From JANMEB01 sp041740495 (GTDB lineage Bacteria; Planctomycetota; Planctomycetia; Pirellulales; Pirellulaceae), in assembly GCA_041740495.1 (NCBI GenBank), contig JBGSLW010000272.1:1-14908 (forward strand): a DNA stretch of 14,908 bases, read 5' to 3'. Every line of letters starts with the position of its first letter. Position 1 is the stretch's first letter. A program made the position numbers and the translations under genes. Positions 8,037 through 14,908 of this stretch are shown in pieces. The notes beneath the pieces were generated by a model that ran no database searches, had not been told where the DNA came from, and saw only the letters and a program-made list of their open reading frames with translations.

Positions 8037-8112
8037 ATCAAGTCCAACGACAACGATTCCGATCGATCAAATCCCTGGGAGCCGCCCGCGGTGCCAGGCG
8101 ACTCTCCGCCGC

Positions 8113-9501
8113 TCAATGCGCTTCCGTGGGGGCCACGAGTTTCACCTCGGCGATCGCCACGGCCGGCAGGAAACGACAGAACAACAAGAACAACGTCCCG
8201 AACAATCCAAAACTTCCCACGAGCATCCCAATATCCACCCACGTCGGATGAAAATATCCCCAGCTCGAAGGTAAGAAGTCGCGGTTGAGCGAGGTTACGC
8301 AAATCACAAACCGCTCGAACCACATCCCGATATTCACACAAATACAGATCACCACCATCAGCCAAACGTTGGTCCGGAAAAACTTGAACCAGAACAACTG
8401 GGGAATCAATACGTTGCAGGTGATCATGATCCAGTACGCCCACGCAAAATGGCCGCGGGCTCGGTTCAAGAACGCGAACTGCTCCACTTCGACTTGCCCG
8501 TAATACGCGATGAAAAACTCGATCGCGTACGCCGTCCCGACCATCAAGCCAGTCGCCATGATGATCTTGTTCATGTTTTCCAAGTGCCGGACCGTGATCA
8601 GGTTCTTGAGTCCGAACAGCTCGCGGGCCGGCACCAGCAAGGTGACGACCATGGCGAAGCCGCTGAAAATCGCACCCGCCACGAAGTACGGTGGGAAAAT
8701 CGTGGTGTGCCAACCGGGCAATTGCGAAACGGCAAAGTCGAAACTCACGATCGTGTGCACACTGAGCACCAGCGGCGTGGAGAGCGCCGCCAAGATCATG
8801 TAGGCGATCTCGTAGCGATGCCAGGCGCGGGCCGAGCCCGACCACCCCAGTGAAAAGATTCCGTAAATCATCTTCCGCCACTTCCCAGTCGCTCGGTCGC
8901 GCAACGTCGCCAGGTCCGGCAGGAGCCCCATATACCAGAAGAGCAGCGAAACCGTGAAATAAGTCGAGACGGCGAAGACGTCCCACAACAGCGGGCTGCG
9001 GAATTGCGGCCACATCGCCAAGTGCTCGGTCGGGATCGGAAACAACCAATAAAAGACCCAGATCCGCCCGATGTGGATGCCGGGAAACATCCCGGCGCAA
9101 ATCACCGCGAAAATCGTCATCGCCTCAGCGGCTCGGTTGATCCCCGTACGCCAGTTTTGGCGGAACAAAAACAAGATCGCAGAAATCAGCGTCCCCGCGT
9201 GTCCGATCCCGACCCAGAACACGAAATTCACAATGGGCCAGCCCCAGAACGTCGGGTTGCTGTTCCCCCAGACCCCCACCCCCTTCATAAAGAGGTGCAC
9301 GATCAACGCCCCCAACATCGCCAGCAGCGCCAACGATATTCCAAACGCCACATACCAGGCGAAGGGGGGCTTGCGGGTTTCGACGACCCCCGCCACCGTG
9401 TCGGTGATCCCACCGTAATTCAGTCCCCCCAGAACCAGGGGCGCGCGATGCGTCGGGTCCTCGTACGTGTTATCCCGTTGGTCGTGAACAATGGTTGCCA
9501 T
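8113..9501 (-). CDS. actC: Alternative complex III quinol-oxidising membrane subunit ActC (NrfD/PsrC family)
   Basis: Large membrane subunit with about ten helices, 462 aa. NrfD/PsrC-like proteins bind quinol near the membrane surface and hand electrons to an iron-sulfur partner, here ActB encoded just upstream. Family segments are plain: VNFVFWVGIGHAGTLISAIL (91-110), MFPGIHIGRIWVFYWLFP (138-155), SPLLWDVFAVSTYF (169-182), LSVHTIVSFDFAVS (246-259) and FPPYFVAGAIFSG (269-281). His143 and Asp174 are good candidates for the quinol site by analogy with the family; this is inference from position. ATG at 9501 has a GAG-containing purine stretch about ten bases upstream. It begins 59 bases after actB. 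The length fits the family and nothing is missing. Confidence 0.97.
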   Translation of the reverse strand: MATIVHDQRDNTYEDPTHRAPLVLGGLNYGGITDTVAGVVETRKPPFAWYVAFGISLALLAMLGALIVHLFMKGVGVWGNSNPTFWGWPIVNFVFWVGIGHAGTLISAILFLFRQNWRTGINRAAEAMTIFAVICAGMFPGIHIGRIWVFYWLFPIPTEHLAMWPQFRSPLLWDVFAVSTYFTVSLLFWYMGLLPDLATLRDRATGKWRKMIYGIFSLGWSGSARAWHRYEIAYMILAALSTPLVLSVHTIVSFDFAVSQLPGWHTTIFPPYFVAGAIFSGFAMVVTLLVPARELFGLKNLITVRHLENMNKIIMATGLMVGTAYAIEFFIAYYGQVEVEQFAFLNRARGHFAWAYWIMITCNVLIPQLFWFKFFRTNVWLMVVICICVNIGMWFERFVICVTSLNRDFLPSSWGYFHPTWVDIGMLVGSFGLFGTLFLLFCRFLPAVAIAEVKLVAPTEAH

Positions 9502-9560
9502 GAAGTCGACTCTTGCATCCGGTTAAAATCGGTTGTCGCCGAGCAGATTGATCCTGCCAA

Positions 9561-12500
9561 CTAATGGTGCTCCGCCGGAGCGGCGTGCACCAACGATGGG
9601 TGTGGGTTGCGGACCCGAGCCAAAAACCGGGTTCGCGGTAGGTTGTTCAAGTAATCCAACAACTGGTACGCCCGGACGCTCAGCGAATTCTTGCGGACGT
9701 CGCTGTGCGTATCCGCCAGGTTGCCGAAGACGATCGCCCGCGTGGGGCAAGCGTCCTGGCACGCCGTGGTGATCTCGTTCGGTCCGATCGGGCGATGCTC
9801 GTTGCGGGCTCGGATCTTCGTGTTCTGGATCCGCTGCACGCAGTAGGTGCATTTCTCCATCACCCCGCGGCTCCGCACGGTGACTTGAGGATTCATCCCC
9901 AGCCCCCGCAACTTCTTTTCTTGTTCGGTGTAAACCCCCTCCGTGGGATACTTGAGGAAGGTGATCGCTTCCGAGTAGTTCAGATAATTGAAGCGGCGGA
10001 CCTTGTACGGGCAGTTGTTCCCGCAATACCGCGTGCCGATGCAGCGGTTGTAGACCATGTCGTTGAGCCCCTCGTCGCTGTGCACGGTCGCCGCCACGGG
10101 ACAGACCGTCTCGCAGGGTGCGTTTTCGCAATGCATGCAAGCCACAGGCTGGAATTTGAACTCCGCATGTTCGCCATCCGGATCGTCCTCGCTCTCCACG
10201 AAGTACGCATCGATCCGCATCCAATGCATCTCGCGACCGCGCCAGACTTCCTCTTTGCCCACCACCGGGATATTGTTCTCCGCCTGGCAGGCGATCACAC
10301 AAGCGTTGCAGCCGACGCACTTGGTCAAGTCGATCGACATCCCCCACTTGTTGACATCCGAGTACTTCGGGCCAGGCGTCAAGCTCTGGTTGGGGAAGTG
10401 CAAGGCATGCCCCTGCGGCCACTGCGAGTCGTGCCCGTTCGGCTCGGCGTGCCCGCTTGACTCTGCGTGCCCCGGCTGGTCGGTATGCGATTCTGGCTCC
10501 TGGTTGGCGCGATGGCTGACCTGGATCACCGGCAAGGCAGTCCCGTTTCCGCGGCGACCGAGTGCGGGAGTCCCTCCCGCCGGCGGCGCCTGTTCGTCCT
10601 TTTCCAATTGGCCCGTCGAGGTGTGTTCGGTGTCGAGCGTCGCAGGTGAAACCGAATTCCCATGGTCCGCAATGTATTGGCGGTAATCGGTGAACGTCCC
10701 CGACCGAATCAGCGAACTGTTGTCCCCCAGGCGACGGCGGATCCCGATCCGACCCATCTTGTCCAGTTCGAAGGGGTCCTGAGTGAACGCCATCTTTTCC
10801 TTCGCCGAGGTCGATGTCAGCGAAACTTTGCCGCGCGAATACATGCCATCGCGCTGGCGGAGCAGATAAGCATTGGCCCCGACCAGCGGAACGCCTTGAT
10901 CGACGCTCCCGCCGACTCGACCCGCGTGCGTCCGACCGAATCCAAGCCAAACCGTGACCGTTCCGTTGGCGTGTCCCGGCTGGAGGTGCGCGGGCAACTC
11001 GATCTGGCGTCCGTCGACCTCAAGACGCACCAAGTGCCCTTGTCGAATTCCCCGGCTGCGAGCCGTCCGCGGACTGAGAATGGCCGCATTCCCCCACGTC
11101 TGCTTGGTGACGAAGTCTGGCAATTCCAGCAGCCAGCCGCAGTTCCCAAACCGGCCGTCGTGCAGCTGTCGGCTCGGCAGCAAAAGCAACTCGAGATCCC
11201 CTTCCCCCGAATCCGCCACGCTCTTCCAATCGGCCCCGCGGACTAGCGGTTCACCCGCAGCGGCGTTCACAGCCACGGGCGCCGGGGCGGAGTTCGCCAC
11301 AAAGCCGCGATGTACCGCCTCTTGCCAGGCGATCACCGAGTTGTCACCGTGCAATGCATCGGCCGCCGTTTGCTGGACCAGTTCCAGGCCGGTTCGATTG
11401 GTTTCGCCCAGTCCCCTGGCCAAGAGTTCGATCGTCGACAAACTGCCGAACAGCGGGGCAATCATCGGTTGGGCGATACAATACGATCCATCATAGGCAA
11501 TGCCATCTCCCCAACATTCCAGCGGGTGGGCCACGTTGCCGAACCAACTGCACAGATGCGAGGTCTCGTTCGCGGTGACGGCCAAGTGCACCGTGGTTGG
11601 GACCTTGCTGAGGACCTCCGCGAACTTCAAATCCGCCGGTGCGTCGAAGGCGGGGTTGCCATCCAGAATGATCAAGGTCTTGAGGTAGCTGGAGGCCGCT
11701 TCACAGGCCGCCGCGATTTGCTCGACTCCCGGCGCCCGGTCTTCCAGCGGGGTGAAAGTAATCGTCGCGCCGAGATTCTTCAAGTGTTGGTTGATTCGCC
11801 AGACGGCAGCCTGAACTTCGGGCGGCTGGCTGGCGCCGCACACGACAGCCCCCTGCCCAGGATGCGCCAAAAGATCCTGAACCAAGGCCGCGAAGAAGGC
11901 GGATTTATCGTCGCTTCCTGAGGCCGGCGACGTCCCCGCCGCGATCGCGACCTCCAAGTCGGCTACGAAGGACGCCATGCGGCTGGGTGGGAGCGCCAAC
12001 CGATGGTCGGCGCTGCCGCCGGTCAACGAAAACTGCGATTCGACGCAGTAAATCCGACTCATCCATTCCGATTCGGGATCGCGGGCCTGACCCAAAAGTC
12101 GAGCCTGCTTAATCGCAACGCCACCCCCGCTCAGGAGGTCAGCGTCCAACGCCAACACCACCCGGCATTGATCGAACGCGTAATGCGGACGCAACGGTTG
12201 TCCAAACGCCAGTTTCGTCCCGGCCACGATGGGGTCGTCTCCGATCGGAGAATACTCGAACCATTTCGCATCGGGGTATTTGGAGAGGAGTTGCTTGCGC
12301 AAGCGGGCCAGCGTCGGTGAGGAATTGCGCGCCGAAAGGATCGCCAGCGACCCGCCGTTGTTCCCCTGGGCGCCCGCCAGCAACCGAGAGAACTCCGCTT
12401 CGAAATCGGCCCAAGTCGCCTCCGCGCGGCGGCCATCCACTCGGCGGCTCGGCGTTTGGCTACGATCCGGATCGTACATGTCCAGGATCCGGGCCTGGGA

Positions 12501-12908
12501 AAAAGTATCCGAGGACCCCAGCGAATCCGGATGGTCAGGATTCCCATCGATCTTCAGCGGTCGACCGTCGATGGTCTTCACCAGCAAGGGAACGGCCACC
12601 CCGTCGAAATCGAACATGGTGGCGTAGCGAACTTCTTCCCCTGTACCGCGGTCTTGAGGGCGAAAGACAACCGGCGCGATTCGCTGGACGGGCTGCCGGC
12701 AGCCCGCGACTCCGGCCACGCCGCTGAGCGCCAGGGACGCCCCCATCAACTGCAGCCAGCGGCGGCGGGAGACCCCATCCGTCAGCTCCGCCGCAACTTC
12801 CGGGTAATCGCGCTCCAAGGCAACGTACAACTCCCGAATCTCGGCGTTCGGCTCGTACGCCGGCCATTGCAACTCTTTCGGGGCCGAAGTCGTGTTTAGC
12901 GATGACAT
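9561..12908 (-). CDS. actB: Alternative complex III iron-sulfur subunit ActB (degenerate molybdopterin domain plus ferredoxin-like domain)
   Basis: Large periplasmic electron-transfer subunit, 1115 aa from ATG 12908. The N-terminus has a Tat-like SRRRWLQLMG followed by a hydrophobic stretch and a lipobox-like VAGC (Cys70), so export in folded form with lipid anchoring is likely. Residues about 80-700 resemble molybdopterin oxidoreductases; in ACIII this domain carries no molybdenum cofactor. After a low-complexity linker (about 759-842) comes a four-cluster domain with CVGCNACVIAC (864-874), CMHCENAPCETVC (924-936), CIGTRYCGNNCP (956-967), CTYC (1020-1023) and CQDAC (1050-1054). In the third group Thr959 takes the place of the second Cys, which predicts one [3Fe-4S] and three [4Fe-4S] clusters as known for ACIII. 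The ATG overlaps the last 13 bases of actA. A TTG three codons upstream is less likely. Confidence 0.97.
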   Translation of the reverse strand: MSSLNTTSAPKELQWPAYEPNAEIRELYVALERDYPEVAAELTDGVSRRRWLQLMGASLALSGVAGVAGCRQPVQRIAPVVFRPQDRGTGEEVRYATMFDFDGVAVPLLVKTIDGRPLKIDGNPDHPDSLGSSDTFSQARILDMYDPDRSQTPSRRVDGRRAEATWADFEAEFSRLLAGAQGNNGGSLAILSARNSSPTLARLRKQLLSKYPDAKWFEYSPIGDDPIVAGTKLAFGQPLRPHYAFDQCRVVLALDADLLSGGGVAIKQARLLGQARDPESEWMSRIYCVESQFSLTGGSADHRLALPPSRMASFVADLEVAIAAGTSPASGSDDKSAFFAALVQDLLAHPGQGAVVCGASQPPEVQAAVWRINQHLKNLGATITFTPLEDRAPGVEQIAAACEAASSYLKTLIILDGNPAFDAPADLKFAEVLSKVPTTVHLAVTANETSHLCSWFGNVAHPLECWGDGIAYDGSYCIAQPMIAPLFGSLSTIELLARGLGETNRTGLELVQQTAADALHGDNSVIAWQEAVHRGFVANSAPAPVAVNAAAGEPLVRGADWKSVADSGEGDLELLLLPSRQLHDGRFGNCGWLLELPDFVTKQTWGNAAILSPRTARSRGIRQGHLVRLEVDGRQIELPAHLQPGHANGTVTVWLGFGRTHAGRVGGSVDQGVPLVGANAYLLRQRDGMYSRGKVSLTSTSAKEKMAFTQDPFELDKMGRIGIRRRLGDNSSLIRSGTFTDYRQYIADHGNSVSPATLDTEHTSTGQLEKDEQAPPAGGTPALGRRGNGTALPVIQVSHRANQEPESHTDQPGHAESSGHAEPNGHDSQWPQGHALHFPNQSLTPGPKYSDVNKWGMSIDLTKCVGCNACVIACQAENNIPVVGKEEVWRGREMHWMRIDAYFVESEDDPDGEHAEFKFQPVACMHCENAPCETVCPVAATVHSDEGLNDMVYNRCIGTRYCGNNCPYKVRRFNYLNYSEAITFLKYPTEGVYTEQEKKLRGLGMNPQVTVRSRGVMEKCTYCVQRIQNTKIRARNEHRPIGPNEITTACQDACPTRAIVFGNLADTHSDVRKNSLSVRAYQLLDYLNNLPRTRFLARVRNPHPSLVHAAPAEHH
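10430..10483. repeat. Three degenerate 18-bp tandem repeats in the actB linker
   Basis: Three in-frame 18-base units, each starting CGTGCCC on the plus strand (10430-10447, 10448-10465, 10466-10483). They encode the His-rich series GHAESS/GHAEPN and the preceding QPG-type unit, part of the flexible linker between the two ActB domains. The period is the same as that of the actDE linker repeat. Confidence 0.8.
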
Positions 12909-13783
12909 GTGGAACAATTCGTCTTGGGGTGAATTCCGTTAGTGACCAGCAGCAATCGACCGAGCATCTCGCGATCGACCACGGTGACCCCGGCGGCCAG
13001 CTCGTCCGAGCTCAACTCGCCGTCGCGATTCGAGTCGACGGACAACGGTTGCGAAACCAGCGACTGAATCTGCTCGATAGGCACCGAACCATTCCCGTCT
13101 GGATCGAGATGCGAAAATTGGCGACTCAACGTCGCGTCGAACAATTGTTTCAGCTCGTCCGCCGACGGATTCCAGTCCAACGCCGTCACGTATTCGAACG
13201 GCCGAATGTTCGCCGCCGGATTGCGGTGACAATCCAGGCACCACTTCATCGACAGCGATTCGACTTGGGTCACGACTTCCATCTTGTCCACGCGCCCGTG
13301 GCACGTGACACAACTCACTCCGCGATTGATGTGCGCGCTGTGGTTGAAATACACGAAGTCGGGCAAATCATGCACCTTGACCCACAACACCGGGTCCCCC
13401 GACTGCTTGCCGAATTCCGCCGACTCCAAACTCGCCCGCACCGGCTGCAGCTTTTGACTCTCGGGAAAAATCACACCCAACGTGGCGTTCTCTTTGACTC
13501 GGTTGCCGCCATGGCAGTTGCCGCACGTCGCGGTGGGCGGAATGTACGCTCCCGCAGTCGACTCGACCGTGTTATGGCAATAGCGGCAGTCGAGCTTCAA
13601 CTTGCCTGCATGCAATTTATGACTGTACGGCACCGGCTGATTCGGCGCGTAACCGACGTTGACATTCGTGGGGTGGATCGCCGCGAACAAGCAGGTCGCC
13701 AGGTACCCCCCCAAGGCCAACACGCCCAAGATCAAAATCACGCCAAAGCGATTGACCCAATTCGGAAAGTGAAACTCAGTCAT
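12896..13783 (-). CDS. actA: Alternative complex III pentaheme cytochrome c subunit ActA, with inserted EF-hand pair
   Basis: First gene of the operon, 295 aa. One N-terminal helix (about 12-36) anchors it and the rest is periplasmic. Five CXXCH sites are present: CRYCH (66-70), CGNCH (87-91), CVTCH (158-162), CLDCH (182-186) and CSTCH (290-294), the last one residue from the C-terminus. That matches the pentaheme ActA known from Rhodothermus and passes electrons from ActB towards the oxidase. Unusually, residues 224-265 between hemes four and five carry two EF-hand-like loops: DPDGNGSVPIEQ (227-238, Gln at position 12) and DSNRDGELSSDE (250-261, fully canonical). Calcium binding is inferred. 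ATG 13783 has GAGAG seven bases upstream. A GTG at 13894 would add 37 residues without family features. The gene end overlaps actB by 13 bases. Confidence 0.95.
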   Translation of the reverse strand: MTEFHFPNWVNRFGVILILGVLALGGYLATCLFAAIHPTNVNVGYAPNQPVPYSHKLHAGKLKLDCRYCHNTVESTAGAYIPPTATCGNCHGGNRVKENATLGVIFPESQKLQPVRASLESAEFGKQSGDPVLWVKVHDLPDFVYFNHSAHINRGVSCVTCHGRVDKMEVVTQVESLSMKWCLDCHRNPAANIRPFEYVTALDWNPSADELKQLFDATLSRQFSHLDPDGNGSVPIEQIQSLVSQPLSVDSNRDGELSSDELAAGVTVVDREMLGRLLLVTNGIHPKTNCSTCHR

Positions 13784-14110
13784 TTCCCTACTCTCGAAAA
13801 CACCGTGGTCGAAAAACTCGGACCGCAACGTTGCGCGAGCGCAAGTTTCCCCCGAAACGCCGGTACACGGATCCCGGCACACGGATTCCGACACGCGCCA
13901 GCAACCCGAATAATGCCGCAGAATAACCGTAAAACTAACGTTTGATTTTGCGCAAAACCAGGGGTGTGCACTTTTGACTCACCCCACAATCCCACCGCCG
14001 CGAAACGAAATCCTCATCGAGCGTTAATGTAGAGAAAAAAAGGAAATTCTGCGCTGTGCCAATTCGTCGCAGGCCGAGGAGAGCATTTGTCGCAATCGCT
14101 CGACTTGTTC
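13784..14110. other. Leader and presumed promoter region of the ACIII-oxidase operon
   Basis: No gene seen. The 5' end of the long operon must lie here or in the adjoining repeats. Two dyads share a TTGCGC/GCGCAA core: TTGCGC-GA-GCGCAA at 13831-13844 and the perfect 12-base palindrome TTTTGCGCAAAA at 13946-13957. These could be operators, but this is inference. An A/T-rich run (14034-14046) is also present. I found no minus-strand -35/-10 pair good enough to call a promoter. Confidence 0.4.
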
Positions 14111-14332
14111 CAGGGGCGGGAACAGTTGAGGACAACTGTTCTACATTGAGTGTTCAGGGGCGGGAACAGTTGAGGACAACTGTTCTACATTGAGTGCCCA
14201 GGGGCGGGAACAGTTGAGGACAACTGTTCTACATTGAGTGCCCAGGGGCGGGAACAGTTGAGGACAACTGTTCTACATTTGCGTACCCAGGGGCAGGAAC
14301 AGTTGAGGACAACTGTTCTACATTTGAGTGCC
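14111..14332. repeat. Five tandem 44-45 bp repeats, each with a 9-bp inverted repeat
   Basis: Units start with CAGGGGC at 14111, 14155, 14199, 14243 and 14288 (lengths 44, 44, 44, 45, 45). Each contains GAACAGTTG-AGGA-CAACTGTTC, a perfect 9-bp dyad with a 4-base centre (first copy 14120-14141), followed by TACATT and a slightly variable tail. The first three units are nearly identical, differing mainly in the last two bases (TT or CC). Units four and five have TACATTTG, and unit five has one change in its G-rich head (GGGGCAGG). There is no T-run, so they are not simple terminators. They lie between the terminator of the upstream gene and the actA leader. The bases at 14101-14110 (CGACTTGTTC) look like a decayed end of another copy. 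Confidence 0.97.
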
Positions 14333-14448
14333 TGGGCGACATGCGCGGTTCATGCGACGGATTTACCTGGTGAGTTACCCGCTCTCCCCTCGTTCACGGG
14401 TCTGCCTTTAACAATCAGTCGTTGCAGGAATGCCCGACCCCTGAAACG

Positions 14449-14474
14449 AAAAAAACCGGGTCAGAACGACCCGG
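14449..14474 (-). terminator. Rho-independent terminator after the small lipoprotein gene
   Basis: On the minus strand, CCGGGTC-GTTCT-GACCCGG forms a perfect 7-bp stem with a 5-base loop, followed directly by seven T residues (14455-14449). It lies 40 bases past the lipoprotein stop codon and should separate that transcript from the respiratory operon. The 116 bases between it and the repeat array (14333-14448) hold nothing I recognise. Confidence 0.9.
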
Positions 14475-14514
14475 CCTGTGGTTGTCACAGTTGGTTTGGG
14501 CTGGCTGAGGGAAC

Positions 14515-14772
14515 TTAGTTCCCGCCGCCCTGGTTTTGCGCGGCGCGTTGGAGTTTGCCTCCGCCGATCCCCGCCGATTTCTTGATCGTTTCTTCGGAGA
14601 CGTTGTTGACGCCCTTGTCGGCGATCTCCCGAGCGGCGGCGTCCATATCCTTCAGCTGTTGCGGCTGCTTTTCCGGCGGAATGACCATCGTCGATGGCGG
14701 CGCCGAATTCGAGCAGCCGATCAAGGCGCAGCTCAAACAGACCAGCAACACGTAACGAATTTGAGTTAACAC
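14515..14772 (-). CDS. Small lipoprotein of unknown function
   Basis: An 85-aa protein starting with GTG at 14772. The N-terminus has a signal peptide (RYVLLVCLSCALIGC) ending in a lipobox, L-I-G-C, with Cys20 as the lipidated residue. The mature part is short and polar (PPSTMVIPPEKQPQQLKDMD, then a helix-like AAAREIADKGVNNVSEE, ending AQNQGGGN), with no domain that I recognise. The start is well supported by AGGAG six bases upstream. Its gene starts 15 bases after the stop of the preceding DUF1559-like gene and ends in its own terminator, so the two form a small transcription unit separate from the respiratory genes. The pairing suggests a surface or envelope role, but no function can be assigned. 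Confidence 0.82.
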   Translation of the reverse strand: MLTQIRYVLLVCLSCALIGCSNSAPPSTMVIPPEKQPQQLKDMDAAAREIADKGVNNVSEETIKKSAGIGGGKLQRAAQNQGGGN

Positions 14773-14778
14773 TTCAGA

Positions 14779-14783
14779 CTCCT
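14779..14783 (-). promoter_or_regulatory. Ribosome binding site supporting the GTG start of the lipoprotein
   Basis: AGGAG on the minus strand, six bases before GTG 14772 and just after the upstream stop codon. There is no in-frame ATG before the signal peptide, so this site decides the start. Confidence 0.8.
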
Positions 14784-14787
14784 GTGA

Positions 14788-14908
14788 CTAGAAACCGCGT
14801 TCGGCCGTGCCGTCTTTCAGACCGCCGTTGCCGTAGTACAGTTCCCAGTTGATCGACCGCGGCACGGTGAAGACCGTGGCGTCGGCAAAAGCGAAGTTGA
14901 CGCCGGCC
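14788..14908 (-). CDS. C-terminal end of a DUF1559-like (H-X9-DG) prepilin-like protein, cut by window edge
   Basis: Only the last 39 complete codons are visible, ending at TAG (14790-14788); the start lies outside the window. The peptide begins AGVNFAFADATVFTVPRSIN and ends LKDGTAERGF. The VNFAFAD-x-x-V segment resembles the C-terminal VNFAFADGSVRF stretch of DUF1559 proteins, large families of prepilin-like surface proteins abundant in planctomycetes. The Gly of the usual DG is Ala here. The gene is followed after 15 bases by the lipoprotein, with which it probably shares a transcript. The assignment rests on one short motif and is moderate. Confidence 0.6.
   Translation of the reverse strand, partial: AGVNFAFADATVFTVPRSINWELYYGNGGLKDGTAERGF

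Noticed and set aside
9523..10950. A 475-codon minus-strand frame inside actB
   Set aside because: Out-of-frame shadow of actB, rich in Arg and Gly; the actB frame holds the full set of cluster-binding cysteines.
12909..12917. ActB start at TTG 12917
   Set aside because: The ATG three codons later is the commoner codon and gives a typical start; the TTG would only lengthen the overlap with actA.
12059..12917. ActB as an active molybdenum enzyme
   Set aside because: ACIII ActB proteins are known to lack the cofactor, and I saw no reason in the sequence to propose otherwise.
13784..13894. Longer ActA starting at GTG 13894
   Set aside because: The added 37 residues have no family features and precede a good ATG with a purine-rich ribosome site; the anchor helix follows that ATG.
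14034..14046. A/T-rich run as a terminator or promoter element
   Set aside because: No stable hairpin lies upstream on the minus strand, and the nearby TACATT has no matching -35 element at the right distance.
14111..14332. CRISPR array
   Set aside because: The sequence between the palindromes is conserved from unit to unit, so there are no variable spacers; no cas genes are nearby.
14234..14518. A 94-codon plus-strand frame across the tandem repeats
   Set aside because: It only translates the repeat units in one frame, with no ribosome binding site or recognisable domain.

Overview
The window is a bacterial respiratory locus that most likely comes from a planctomycete, probably of the Pirellulales. 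Three things suggest this: an alternative complex III (ACIII) cluster joined directly to a caa3-type oxidase cluster, the C-terminal end of what looks like a DUF1559 (H-X9-DG) prepilin-like protein at the right edge, and GC-rich DNA with Ala/Pro/His-rich linkers. One linker has an 'AGGTPALGR' peptide of the kind I associate with dispersed repeats in planctomycete genomes. The taxonomic call is an inference from gene content; no rRNA or species marker is present.

All recognised genes lie on the minus strand, so transcription runs from right to left. Right edge (14515-14908): the end of a DUF1559-like gene, then a small lipoprotein gene with a GTG start and strong Shine-Dalgarno site, then a Rho-independent terminator at 14449-14474. 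A roughly 730-base gene-free stretch (13784-14514) follows. It holds five 44-45 bp tandem repeats, each containing a perfect 9-bp inverted repeat, and two dyads with a TTGCGC core close to actA. No convincing sigma-70 promoter could be picked, although the promoter of the respiratory operon should lie here.

The ACIII genes come next: actA (pentaheme cytochrome c, with an unexpected pair of EF-hand loops), actB (degenerate molybdopterin-type domain plus iron-sulfur domain), actC (NrfD-like membrane subunit), a fused actD-actE (DUF3341 domain plus monoheme cytochrome c), and actF (second NrfD-like subunit). A small single-helix protein follows in a position that would suit ActG. The operon continues with a SCO-type copper chaperone, coxB (CuA domain plus a fused cytochrome c), coxA (A2-type heme-copper oxidase subunit I) and the first 268 codons of coxC, which runs off the left edge.

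Together the genes encode a quinol-to-oxygen chain. ACIII oxidises membrane quinol (ActC, possibly ActF), electrons pass through the ActB clusters and the ActA/ActE hemes, and the cytochrome c domain of CoxB receives them for the CuA, heme a and heme a3-CuB centres. Gaps of 1 to about 100 bases, and a 13-base overlap of actA and actB, fit one long polycistronic unit. The gene set itself is a known kind of system. The less ordinary parts are the EF-hands in ActA, the ActD-ActE fusion with its repeat linker, the repeat-derived linker in ActB, the two extra helices and linker in CoxC, and the hairpin array upstream.
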